Below are positions 14,038 to 32,386 of a stretch of 64,000 bases of DNA, in pieces. How positions within the stretch are numbered: position 1 is the stretch's first letter; every line of letters starts with the position of its first letter. Both the position numbers and the translations under genes were made by a program. Below the pieces are notes generated by a model. The model ran no database searches. It saw nothing but the letters and a program-made list of their open reading frames with translations, and had not been told where the DNA came from. Source of the stretch: Anaeromyces robustus (taxonomy: Eukaryota; Neocallimastigomycota; Neocallimastigomycetes; Neocallimastigales; Neocallimastigaceae); assembly GCA_002104895.1 (NCBI GenBank), contig MCFG01000018.1, forward strand, positions 203,501-267,500, given 5' to 3'.

Positions 14038-15859
14038 ATGTATAAGACAATCGGTATTGCCGCTTTATTTGTAGCATCAGCTAGTGCTGCATGCTGGTCT
14101 GATTCATGTAAATATCTTTATGATATATTTGTAAATGTAAATAAATAATAATTGAAAATAAAAAAAATAATTAATAATGTTTAATCATTATTTATATAAA
14201 CAGTAGGATACCCATGTTGTAGTTCCGCTGATATTCAAGTTGTATCTGAAGATTCTTCTGGAAAATGGTAAATTGATGAACAATTATTTATAAATAATAT
14301 TTATATTGATATTTAAAAAAAGAGATTAATGATTAAAGAATACTAATAAATTAATGAATAATAAATATAATAATATTAATATTAAAAAGGGGTATTGAAA
14401 ATAACAACTGGTGTGGTATTCCAAAGGAAACTTGTTGGGCTGAAGCACTTGGATATTCATGTTGTCCAAGTGGTACTCCAGTTAGTTACACTGATGCTTC
14501 AGGTGATTGGTAAGCATATAAAAATTGTAATATAATCCTAAATATATAACAAATAAAAAAAAAAAATACAAAAAAAAAAAAAAAAAGAAACAATAATTTA
14601 ATAAATAATATAATAAGAATAAATAGGAATAAGTATAAGAAGTAAGAATATAGAATTAATTGAATATATTTTATTAATATATATATAATAGGGGTTACGT
14701 TAATGATTGGTGTGGTATTGTTAAATCCACAAAGACTATTCCAACCACTACTAAACAAATTCAACCAACTCAACAAAAGTGCTGGTCTGAACCAGATTAC
14801 CCATGTTGTAAATTATCTTCTACTAGAGTAGAATACACTGATGCAAGTGGTAGTTGGGGTATTGAAAATGGTAACTGGTGTGGTATTGTAAAGTCTTCTT
14901 CTACTACTACCAGAAGAACTACTACTACTACTGTTAGAACTACTACTACTACTAGAAAAGTTAAACCAACTTACTCTGTTATTTACGAAATTGGTGGTAG
15001 ATTAAACACTGGATATGATAACTGGGGTTGGGATTCTAGTTTAACTTTCAAGGATGGTTCTATGGTTGTTACTGCTGATAAGGGTTCTTACGGTGCTGCT
15101 TCTATTAAGAATACTAAAAAAGACTTTGGTGTTGGAGGTAGTATTCGTTTTGATGTTAAATCTAAAGGTAAACTTTTAGTTAAAGTCGAAAGTACTGAAG
15201 ATAAAGAAGTTGCTATTGTTGGTACCACTGATGGTGGAGAATCTGACTTCAAGACTTACATTTTCGATATTGATTATGATGGTCCATTCGATCGTATTAA
15301 CCTTCAAGATAGTAATGGTAATGGTGATCCAATCTATATTAGATATTTAATTTACTCTACTGGTTCTGCTGATGATTTCGTTGATCCAATTGACACTTCA
15401 AGACAACCAGTTGTAACTACTAGAAAGAATACTGGTAGAGCTACATACACTACTATTTTCAGAACTACTAGTTCTATGCCAAATGGTTATGATGACTGGG
15501 GTTGGGGATGTAACATTTCTTATTCTGGTGGTGCCATGGTTATTACTCCAGAAGAAGGTGAATATGGTGCTCTTTCTCTTAAGAGAATTAGTGGTTACTT
15601 CAAGGGTGGTTCTATCCGTTTCGATATGAAGAATGAAGGTAAGGTTAATGTTATGGTTGAAAATTCTGATACTGATGACAAGATTACTGTAAAATCTATT
15701 AACCCAAGTAGTTCCTACGAAACTTACATTCTTGATGTTGACTTTGGCAGCTTTGACCGTATTAATTTCCAAGATGCCAGAGGTGATGGTAGTCGTATTT
15801 GGATTAAGAACCTTGTTCACTCTACTGGTTATGCCGATGAATTTGTTGACCCAATCTAA
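14038..15859 (+). CDS. NCP1-type non-catalytic cellulosome protein: three dockerins plus two CBM29 modules
   Basis: Predicted secreted, non-catalytic component of the fungal cellulosome that binds beta-glucan and mannan polymers. Four exons: 14038-14107, 14204-14267, 14390-14509, 14692-15859; the introns are GTAA...AG and the join gives 473 residues. Signal peptide 1-18 ([18 protein letters not shown]). Three Cys-rich fungal dockerins (CBM10-like, CW...YPCC...WGIENxxWCGI) at 19-55, 60-94 and 115-150. A Thr/Arg linker follows, then two tandem CBM29 modules at about 179-318 and 337-473. The second closely resembles what I recall of CBM29-2 of Piromyces NCP1, including GYDDWGWGC with the two ligand-stacking Trp, EYGALSLKR, the KNEGK...VEN polar site and FDRINFQDA. 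The last intron of dockerin 1 and the intron of dockerin 2 cut the same Trp codon. It stands alone, with long A/T flanks on both sides. Confidence 0.97.
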
Positions 15860-21586
<5,727 letters not shown>

Positions 21587-21959
21587 TTTTGAATTATTTT
21601 TATTATATATATTATATATAATATTTGTTTTTTTTTTTAAATAAATTTCAATTAATTTTGAAATTTCAAATTTTTTAAAATAAATTGAAAAAATAAAATA
21701 AAAAAAGAGTAAATAATTAATAATAAATATATATATTTAACTATTATATTATAATATATTATAATTATAATAATTAATAATATTATTAATATTTTAATAT
21801 TAAAATATAATTTTAAAAAAAAAAAAAAAAGAAGGTATGATTTTTATTTTTTAATACAAAGATTATTCATTTTTTTTTAATTTTAATTTTTTAATTTTTT
21901 AATTTTTTAATTAAATAAAAATAAATTAATATTAAATATTTAAAATTTTAAATAAATAA

Positions 21960-22010
<51 letters not shown>

Positions 22011-22617
22011 ATCAATAAATAAATAAATCAATAAATAAATAAATAAATAGGTATAAATATTTATATATATATATATATAACAACTAAATATAAATAAAAA
22101 AGTTTTTATCTTAATTATTATAACAAAAATAATTATTATTCTTCTATATGGTAACACAACTATTTTTTTTTTTTTTTTAATAATTAATTATTTGAAAATA
22201 TTAAAAAAATAAAAAATGAAAAAAAAAAAAAGAAAAATTTAAATGTTTGAATATTTATTAATTATATTATATTATTATTAGTATTATTTTTTTAGTATTA
22301 TTATTTTTATTATTTTTTGTTTATATAAATTTTTTTAAATAATTAATGTGTATTATTGTATTATAATTCTTTTTCTCTTCTTTTTTTTTTTTTTTTTAAA
22401 ATTTTTAATTTTTTTTTTTTTATTTTTTATTTTTTGAGATTTTTATTTTTTTATATACAATATATTAATTTAATAATATTACTATTTATTATATTATTAT
22501 TATTATTTTATTTTTGTTTTTATTTTATTTTCGATTTATTTTATATACTTTTATTATAAAATTTTATTTTATTTTGTTTTTTGTATTATTTATTTATTTA
22601 ATTTTTTTTTTTTCATT
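21587..22617. other. Region between VPS11 and the PROPPIN gene
   Basis: About 1 kb of A/T-rich DNA holding the VPS11 3' UTR and the PROPPIN promoter and 5' UTR. Contains an AAAT tract (21953-22049) and T-rich runs. No coding signal. Confidence 0.75.
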
Positions 22618-23290
22618 TTAATATCCTGAATTCAGTGAAAAAAATGGATTTTTAGAAAAGTAAGAAGTAATTGTATCAAAATGATCATTTGATGTTTCCA
22701 ACTATTATAAATATATCATAATATAAAAGGTATGAATATATATATATATATATAGATAGATATATAATAATAATAATAATATGAAAAAAAGAAATATTTT
22801 ATTTATTAGTAAAATTTTTATTTTTATAAATATATAAATTCTCACTAATTTAATTATTTTATTTATTTAATTTATTTAATTTTATTTAAATTATATAAAT
22901 TATTTATTTATTTATTTTTTTTTCCTTACTTGATGATCTAAAACATCGTGATTAACAATATTAGATTCTTGTGATTTAATAGCATCAATAATCATTTTAT
23001 GTTCAGGAGCACATTTTGGACAAGTTTGATCATTTTCACCAAGACATCTTAAATGATAAGAATGTTTACAAAGGAAATGAATAGTTGGTAATTCCAATGG
23101 ACGACGACAAGCTTCACATTTTGAAACTTGGAATACAACATCACTGATATATATAATAAAAGAAATAATAAAGAAATAATAATAATGATAATAATAGTAA
23201 TAGTAATAATAAAAATAAGAGTAATTTATAAAAAATGAAAAAATGAGTAAATATTAAATATAATAATATTATATAATAATAAATAATATA

Positions 23291-23322
<32 letters not shown>

Positions 23323-23545
23323 CGTTTTAAAATTTACCCATTCTTTAAGATATCTATTTGTTTTTTCATTGCTTCAGTATCCTTTTTATAATTATTTATT
23401 ATTGTTTGATTCTATTAATTAATTAATTAATTAATTAATTAAATATTAAATAAAAATAAATAAATAAATAAATAATAAAAAAGATATTAGTTATTTTTAA
23501 TAAAATAAAATTGTTCAAGTTTATTATAAAAATATGAAATTTGTA

Positions 23546-23588
<43 letters not shown>

Positions 23589-25314
23589 TTAATTATTATT
23601 ACTTCTTCAATTTCTTTCATTTCACTTATATTTCTACAAATATAATCTTTTACTGTTCCTATAGTAACCGAAGAGTTTTTAGATAGAATTTGTATCACTT
23701 CTAATGGAGATAAAATTTTCTTTTCATCAATTTTATTAAGTACAGTAATTAAATAGGTATGTATACATTGATCTCTAGAAGCAAAATAAGATAAAGCTAA
23801 AGCCCATAAACTTGGATCTAATTCACCATATTTATTACAAGTATTTAAAATTTCTTTATAATTTTCATTTTCAAAGTAATTTCGTATTATAGTAGTATAT
23901 CTAATTTAAAATAAATTAAATAGATATATGTTAAAAATAAAAAAAAAAAAAAATAAAACAATAAAATTTTAATTATTTAATTATTATTAATATTATCAAT
24001 TATAATATTATAATATATATATTTATATATATATATATATTTTTACTTACAAATTCAATTTTTCACTAAGGTAAAGTATACCCTTTTGGAAATTATAAGA
24101 TTTACATAAAACTAATGCATGATCAACATCATAATTAGCCTTTTTAATAATATATATTATTTATAATATAAATATTATTAATAAAAAAATCATTAATATT
24201 TAAAATATTAATTATATTAATTTATTTATTTATTTTATAATATTATAATAATAATTATTATTATTTATTTATTTATTTATTTTACCTTTGGATTGCATAA
24301 TAAATTCATAATTTTTCCTTCTAACGGTTCCCAATTTATTATACTATCATCATCACTAATATTTTCATTCTATGAAAATATTATTATATTTATTAAATAA
24401 TTAAAATGATTATTAGAATTAATATAGAGTATATATGTATAAGTATATATATATTTATATTAAGTATTTTAAATAATATATATATATATTATTTATTTAT
24501 TTATTTTTATTTTTATTTATTTATTTTTTCTTTTTTATTTTTATTTTTATTTTTTTTTTTTTTTTTTTACCTTTTTAAATATTTCTGTGGTGCCACTTAA
24601 ATATAATTCTAAAAGGGTATTCCATATAATTTGATTATCATTATCATTATTATTGTTATTATTATTATTAACATCTCCATCATTCATGATATCATAAGAA
24701 CTATTTAAACGTTTTTCTAAAACTGTTTCTAAAAAGGTAATACACCATTCTTTTTGATTAATATATAAATAAATAAAAGATTCTGCATCTGCCATTAAAA
24801 CATTTCTTTTATTATTATTATTATTGTTGTTGTTGGAAAGAAAAGATTGATTATTTAATTTAAGTTTATCTTCTTCAAGTTTTGGTGAAATAACAGTAGA
24901 TAAATCAATAATATTATCTTTATTATTATATCTTTCATCATCAAAATTAAAGTTTACTTGAGATTGGAAACTATGACTTATATTAGAAAGAGAACTTGGA
25001 TTAATTTGGAAGGAATCATCATTCTTTAAAGCTGTTGCAGCATTAATAGAACCCGTAATATTAATTTCATTATTACTTATATTTTCAGCTTGGAATGGTG
25101 GGAATGAAGATAAATGTGTTTGATTTGGATTTATAGATAATCTCGATTTATCATCTTTTTAATAAATAATAATAATAATAATAATTATAATAATTGATTT
25201 ATTATATATATATATATTATATTACAAAAATAATGAATAAAAAATTAGTTATTAATTTATTAAGATAATAACAATATGAAAGTATTTAAATTAAACATAT
25301 ATATATATATAAAA

Positions 25315-25397
<83 letters not shown>

Positions 25398-25402
25398 ACA
25401 AA

Positions 25403-25451
<49 letters not shown>

Positions 25452-25637
25452 AATTAATTAATTAATTAATTAATTAATTAATGAATGAATGAATGAATGA
25501 ATGAATGAATGAATTATTTAATACTATTAATTATCTATTTATATAGATAAACTTTTTTGTAAAAAAAACTTACTTTCTAAAAGATCTCCATCATTATTAA
25601 TTATAAATGAATTTAATTGATTTGATTCTTGATTTAA

Positions 25638-25681
<44 letters not shown>

Positions 25682-27366
25682 CATTATAATTAATATTTAA
25701 ATTTTGATTATTTTTATAAGAGGAAGAAATAATATTTGTCCTATTCTCTTTATCTTTATTACCATTTTTAGTTGTATTTTTATATTTAGAAACTACATGT
25801 GATAAAATAGATTGATTATTATCATTATCATTATTATTATCATTAACATTAACATTATTATTTCTATCTATTTCTATTTCATTTTCATCCCATCCAGTAC
25901 AAAGTTTAATTAAAAGTTCTGTAGTATGTTCTGGAATATTTGTTACTAATTCTACACCATAATGATTAATATTATTTTCTACAATTTTAAAAGGTAATCG
26001 ATTCATATAAGAAATCACATCATGATAATTATGAAGATCTTCTACTTGAATATTAATATATAAATCATAATATTTATAAGCTTCTGCTAAATAAATAGCA
26101 TGTTCAAAATAACCTGCTTGTCTACAAACATTAATGGCGGTATCTACATCAAAGGAAACATTTTTTTCTGATTTAATAAATTGATCTAAAGCATCTTCAC
26201 TTTTTAATTTTGTATAACAATTTAATAAAAGTGTCGTATGATCTGAATTGGCTAAACCTGCTTCATGTAAAGCTTGTAAATAAGACGTTAAATTATGAAT
26301 TCTTTGAGCATCTAAAAATTTTCTAATAACATAAGAAGGTTCTAATTGACCAATAGTATGTAAATATTGTTTCATAGCATTATCAAAATCATTTTTTTCA
26401 TAAAGCCAATCTCCATATCTTTTATAAATTTCTACTAAAGTACCATAATCATATTCATTATTATTAATATTGACAGGTTTTTTAACTTCTTGATCTTCTT
26501 TACCTTCATCTTCTTCATCGGTTAAACCTTCTAAATGAAGATTAGAACTTGAATTTGTATTAGTTAATTGTTGTTGAGAATTAACAATATTTATAGCTAA
26601 AGTATACATATTTCTTTTAAATAAAATATCAAGTTTAGTAGAAAGATCAATTTCTTCTAAACGATACATTTTTCTATCTCCTGTAAAAATAAATAAAGAA
26701 CCCCATTCACTACAAATACAACGTATAGCACCTTTTTTTTCTACAAATTTTGAATTAATATCATTTTGATCTTCACGAATTAATTCTTCTGTAAAAGATT
26801 CCGTATAAGCAATATATTTATTTTTTAAATCATATATAGTAATACTCATTGATTTTTCATTTTGAGATGGATCATTTTTATTAAATCGACTATCATCATT
26901 ATTTTTATATTTATTTAATTGATCATAAGAAACAATAACTAAATAATTTCTATACCATAAAAGTTGATATTTTTCACCTATTTTATATTGATATTGTATT
27001 AATTTATTTTTAGATCATGAATATAAAATTATATATAAATTATATGTATATATAAGTATAAGATATATATAATATATATATATAAGAAATAATGTAAAAA
27101 TAAATAAAAAAATAAGCAAATAAATAATTTAATAATATTTAATTATATTTAATAATATTTAAATAAAATAGTATTATTTTATTGTAATAAATATATAATA
27201 AATATGTAGTTATTAAATATATATATATATATATTTTAATAAAAAGAAAGAAAAAAAAATTACAATCAATGATAGAACATGGTCCTCTTCCTTCTGAATT
27301 ATAAAAATAGATAGCCTAAAAAAAGATATATCATCATATAAATGAATTATATTTCAGTTTTATTTT

Positions 27367-27452
<86 letters not shown>

Positions 27453-28471
27453 TTAAATATATATTTACTTCATTTTTTCCTATAATTAAATCTGAAAGTG
27501 GATCATGGAAATTGATTATAGAACATCCAACATTACAACCTTGTTCATCAATTAAAACCTACATATATATATAAATATAAATATAAATAAATATAAATAT
27601 GAAATTAATAAATAATCATAAAATTCTAATTGTATTCTATAATTATAATTATAATTTTTAATATATATATATGTATATACGTATATATATATGTATGTAA
27701 CATTAAGTAATAAATAATGAAGCAAGGAAAAAAAATTTTTTTCTCATATATACCTTATAATCTTTTACAAGTGTATTATATAAATAAATTGAAGAATTTG
27801 TAACAATATAAAGTAAAGTTTGTTTTTCTTCTTCTTTAAATCCTAAACCTATTATATATATATATATAATAATTTAATATATAAATAAAAGATAATTCTT
27901 TTTTTACATATATATCTTTTTATTATCACTATAATCATCATCATCATCATTATTATTATTAGTATTAAGATTATTATTAGTATTATTATTATTAGTATTA
28001 ATGACCTGTGACTGCTCCTTTTCCTTCATGAATAATTCTAGTTTTTGTAAAACGATCTCTTAGAATATCTCCTCTCATTAAAATAACAGTACCATTTTCT
28101 AAACCAATAGCCATTTGAGACATAGAATCAAGTATAGCAATAGAGGTGACCTTTTATATATATAATATATATATGTAGATAGATAAATGTCATTTTTTTT
28201 TTTTCCAAATTCATTAAAGATTAAATAATAATAATTATAATAGTAATTATAATATATATATATTTAATAAATATTTATTAGAAACAAAAAAAAGAAGAAA
28301 AAAAAAATTATATTATAATAATAATTATTATTATTTATTATTTACTGGACTAATTTTTCCTGCATGATTCACTTTGATAGTACGAAGACAAACTGGACTT
28401 TTAGTATTTTTATTTATTTTATCTAAATTCCAAACTTTAATATTTGGTACTGAAGATTCATCCTCCTATTT

Positions 28472-28509
<38 letters not shown>

Positions 28510-30142
28510 TATTAATTAATTAAGATATATATATAATATAAAGAAAAAAAAAATATATATATATAATATATATATATATAATAATATTTATGACATATTA
28601 AATAAATAATATATATAGATATTTTATAATTATATATTAGAATAAAATAAAAAATTAAAAAATTAAAAAATTAATATTAATAAATAAATAAAAGAATAAA
28701 TAAATAAAAAATAAATAATAATTAAATAAATAAATAAAAATAAAAATATAAAGTAAACATACTCCAACAGATATAAGAATATTTTTATATTTCATAATTC
28801 TGACATGAGTAATAGAAGAAGGGTGAGCAGGATAAGAATAGTTTAAATTTAAAGAATAGTTTACTAAAGTAATTAAACCTGCCGAATGTATATATCATAT
28901 TATTATATTCAAAAATTCAATTAAAGAAAAATAACAATATATACTTGAATAAAAAACAAATAGAAATACAAAATAAAAAAGGTTTCTTCTTCCCTTTTTA
29001 TTATATTATAATTTATTTTTCATTGTTATTATTTTTGTTATTTTTTATATTGTTTTAATTTATAATATACTGAATTTATTGTCGCTTATTTTCGTTATAT
29101 TGAAATTATAATTATTATTATTATTATTGTTGTTGTTTTTGTTTTTTGTTATAAGCTATATTGAAATTATTATAATTATATTATTATTATTATTATTATT
29201 GTTTTTTGTTATGAGCTATATTGAAATTATTATTATATTTTTAAATGAGTTTTATTAAGTGTATGTGACTGACAATAAAATTATTATAGTGAAAATTTTA
29301 CTTTAAATTCTATATAATAATTTAGTTTTAGTTATAATTTTATAAATTAACATTGTAATATTAAATAATATTGATAATATTAATAATAATATTAATAATA
29401 ATAATATTAATAATAATAAAAAAGGATATCTCCAAAAATTAAATGTCCTCTTCCATTAGTCCATGAAGTTATATCCATATTCTATTTTTTTTATATAAAT
29501 ATAAACCAAGATAAAAAAAATAATTATATTTTTATTTTTATTTTTTTTTGTTCATTATCCATTATTTATTATTTGAAAAATATATTAATTCAATTCAATT
29601 GTGTAATTTATATATATATATTTTGTGATTTTTAATTCATAACCATTCATTATTATTATTGAAAAATATTAATTGAAATATATATATATATTAGGTAATT
29701 AAAAAAAAAATAAAAAATTCAATTAATATTTTTAAATTCCAAAATTTATAAAAAAATTTTTTTAAATTTCAAAATTAGATTTGCAATCCATCACAATTCA
29801 TATATTTATTATTGTTAAAAAGAATATTAGTATTATTGAAGAAATTAATACGTTATAAATGTATAATTATATAAATTGTAAAATTATATATGAATATAAA
29901 TAATAGATAATATAATAATATAATATGTATATATATAATATATGTATTATAAAGTATAATTGTTAAAAATTTATAGTTATATTTCTATATATATTTTTAA
30001 TATTATAAACATTAAATATTATATATATTTAAAAGTCAAAAACCTGAAGCCATTTAGGTGATCTCGATCTTTCAATTGGATCATATATTTGTTCTTTTTC
30101 AAAGAAATTAAACTGTCTCCATTGTAATTGTGCTTTCATCAT
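22618..30142 (-). CDS. VPS11: VPS11 (Pep5), core subunit of HOPS/CORVET tethering complexes
   Basis: Class C Vps subunit that tethers membranes at endosome and vacuole. Sixteen minus-strand exons: 30142-30044, 29481-29430, 28887-28763, 28465-28346, 28150-28006, 27848-27754, 27558-27469, 27315-27264, 26977-25574, 25154-24571, 24369-24286, 24139-24051, 23900-23603, 23411-23338, 23143-22930, 22701-22618. All phases close, giving 1202 residues (human about 941). It starts MMKAQLQWRQFNFF as in other VPS11. The N-terminal WD-like propeller is encoded by exons 1-9. The alpha-solenoid contains YGDWLYEKNDFDNAMKQY, LEPSYVIRKFLDAQRIHNL and DHTTLLLNCYTKL, and later YGELDPSLWALALSYFA. The C-terminal RING-H2 is complete: Cys1113, 1116, 1129, His1131, 1134, Cys1137, 1145, 1148. 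The extra length is Asn-rich inserts in exons 9 and 10. Intron 2 is AT-AC; the others are GT-AG. Confidence 0.97.
25312..25513. repeat. Compound microsatellite AAAT - TTAA - TGAA inside VPS11 intron 9
   Basis: A run of about 34 AAAT units (one CAAA variant) passes directly into TTAA units (about 25447-25482) and then TGAA units (about 25483-25513). All of it lies in the intron between exons 9 and 10 of VPS11. Confidence 0.95.
27371..27452. repeat. (ATT)n microsatellite inside VPS11 intron 7
   Basis: About 27 ATT units in the intron between exons 7 and 8, close to the 5' splice site at 27468. Confidence 0.95.
28888..29429 (-). other. U12-type AT-AC intron (VPS11 intron 2)
   Basis: On the minus strand the exon ...TTTTTGGAG is followed by ATATCCTTT, a perfect match to the minor-spliceosome AT-AC donor, and the 542-nt intron ends ...GATATATAC before ATTCGGCAGG. 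The join gives LIFGDSAGLITLV, which lines up with the conserved LVFGDMEGQIWFL stretch I recall from animal VPS11. No GT donor lies nearby, and read-through meets a stop within a few codons. A weak branch-site candidate (TTTCTTTAATT, about 28919-28930) sits about 33 nt from the 3' end, farther than usual. Confidence 0.87.
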
Positions 30143-31080
30143 TTTGGTTTATATATATATATATATATTTTGTTTGTTTGTTTGTTGTATATAGTATATA
30201 ATTATATTTTAAGTTATTTCAATAATTTCTTAAAAAAAAAGAATATTATAAACTTTTTATTTTATTTTTAATGGGTATTATTTTAAATTGTTGTAAAAGC
30301 TTATAAACTTTTTTTCTTTTCCATATATATATTTATAAATATTAGTTTTATTATATGTTTTTTATTAAAACCCACATTTAGTTTTTTTTTTTTTTTTTTT
30401 TTTTATTTTCTTTTTCTTTTTAATAATAATAAAATAATTAAAAATTTTAAATTAATTAAATATATTTAATTATTATATTTAAAAAGAAAAATAAAAAAAT
30501 AAAAAAATAAAATAAAAATTTCATTTGGTTAAAACTTAAATTATTAATTAATTAATTACTTAAATTAATTAATTATTCGAAAAACTTTTTTTATAGTTTA
30601 TTTGCTAAAAAAATTTTTTTTTCAAAGGAATCATTAATGAAGGTTTAAAAATAATAAATAATGAATAATGAAAATAATAATTAATAATCAAAAAAAGAAA
30701 ATATCAAATTGACAAGTTATTTTATTTTTTTTTAAGTTCATTAAGTAAAAAGAGTTTTTTTTTTTTTTTTTTACCAAACATTGATTTTTTTTTTTTTGTT
30801 CATACTCAAAAAGGATTCTGGAGAAAAAAATTTTTTTTTTTTAGAATCCTGGGTCTGGTAAGTATTAAGTAATTTAAATTTTTTTTTTTTTTTTTTTAGA
30901 CTAAAGGAAGAGAATACATTAATACACTTTCATGTTTTTTTATTTATTATAAATTAATTATTAATACATTTAGATTTAATACATAAATAAAAAAAATAGG
31001 TTAAAATAAAAAAAATATTATCTAAAAATCTATAACATATATTTAATATATAAAGAAAAAATAATATAATAAATTTTTGA
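30143..31080. other. VPS11 upstream region
   Basis: A/T-rich, with poly-T runs of 15-20 bp. Presumed promoter and 5' UTR of VPS11. No distinct motif and no ORF. Confidence 0.6.
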
Positions 31081-32060
31081 AATAATAATAATTTCAGTAT
31101 AGGGTATTATTTGGATTTCACACCTCTCTAAATAGTAAAATAATATAAAACAAAACAAAGAAGTAATATCTGAATTAAACATCTGAATTAAAGATTAAGT
31201 ATGGTGGTCACACTAAACTCTCCTTTGGAGTAATCATCATCATTTCTAGTAAAAGAAGATGACTTCTAAGCCCTTTGGTTTTGGTTGAAATAAAATCGGT
31301 TATTTGAATATTTATTATTATTATTTTGTATTTTCGATTCGACGTCAATAATAACTCCTGGTTATTTAAAGGATGTTGAGATTTTTTTACCAGATCAAAT
31401 AAAAACTCCAAAAAAAGCTGCCTATGACTAGTACTTTTTTTTTTTTTTTTGTTAAAAAATCAAGTCAACCCTACAAAGTATAGAACAGGAAAAACTCCTA
31501 TATATGAACTTTTGTAAAGTTATTCAATTAAAAAATGTTTCCGTTCTTCCCCTTTTTTATCGAAAAATGCAACTTCTTCTACTTCTAGAGCTGAAGTTCT
31601 CACTAAGAAGGAAAGGAATATATATATTTTTTATGGTTTGATATATATATTTTCCAACTCTTAAGATTGAAGTGTAATTATTTTATAAATAGAGTCTCTT
31701 TATTTTGTTTGCAAAAATGATGAGGAAGTCATTGATGAAATCTAGTGAGTTCTATCTAATAATAAGATAAAAAAAAAGGGGGAATCAAAAATCCAATGTT
31801 CAAAGGATTGGTCACCTTATTAATAGCAGCAGGGGGTAATAAGAAGGACATTCTTTTGAAAACTCTTAAAAGCTATTTTTTGAGTAATTATTACTTTAGA
31901 ATATAAAAATGATATTTCTTTTGGATAAAAAGTATAGATAGCTCTGTTCGAAACCCTACTATATGAGTACTCTCTATCACACACACACACACTCTCTCTC
32001 GAGAGACCTTCAGATACTTCCTATTGTTGGAGTTTGTGCTGCTAGATAGGTTAAATGTTT

Positions 32061-32094
<34 letters not shown>

Positions 32095-32120
32095 AAATTT
32101 TTTCATATTGTATTATTAAA
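31081..32120. other. Higher-GC island, probable decayed insertion of unknown origin
   Basis: About 1 kb that is visibly richer in G/C than its surroundings, with short open stretches on both strands (for example 31208-31411 minus, containing FLFDLVKKSQHPLNNQELLL) but no complete ORF. It includes an (AC)n-(TC)n dinucleotide stretch at 31978-32002 that ends in the palindrome TCTCTCGAGAGA. It lies directly next to the 18S rRNA relic. I recognise no family; the composition suggests foreign or mobile DNA under decay. Confidence 0.45.
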
Positions 32121-32386
32121 GATCATGTTTTACACTATATTTTTACACTATAAAAAAATTAATAGATTCTCTTCTTGGGTGGGTTAATAGTTGATAGACT
32201 CAAAAACGAGTTGGTTAGTGAATATAGAGAAATTAAAAATTTGTTATTGGTAATAAACAAGGAATTAAAAGTAAAAAAAAAAAACTATGATAAATATAAA
32301 TATAATTTTTTTTTTTTTTGATTCTAAATATATTATATCTTATATTATTATTATGTTAGGTTAGGCATAACCCATTTATTTTCATT

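Noticed and set aside
23435-23698. 87-residue reverse-strand ORF as a separate gene
   Set aside because: Its first part is exon 13 of VPS11 and the remainder is read-through into the intron.
29409-29430. GT-AG alternatives for the end of VPS11 exon 2
   Set aside because: No GT occurs close to the end of the conserved LIFGD segment, and reading on gives a stop after a few codons; only the AT-AC pair restores the conserved frame.
31898-31980. Possible tRNA because of a GTTCGAAACCC T-loop-like string
   Set aside because: No acceptor, D or anticodon stems can be built around it; no tRNA gene was found anywhere in the window.
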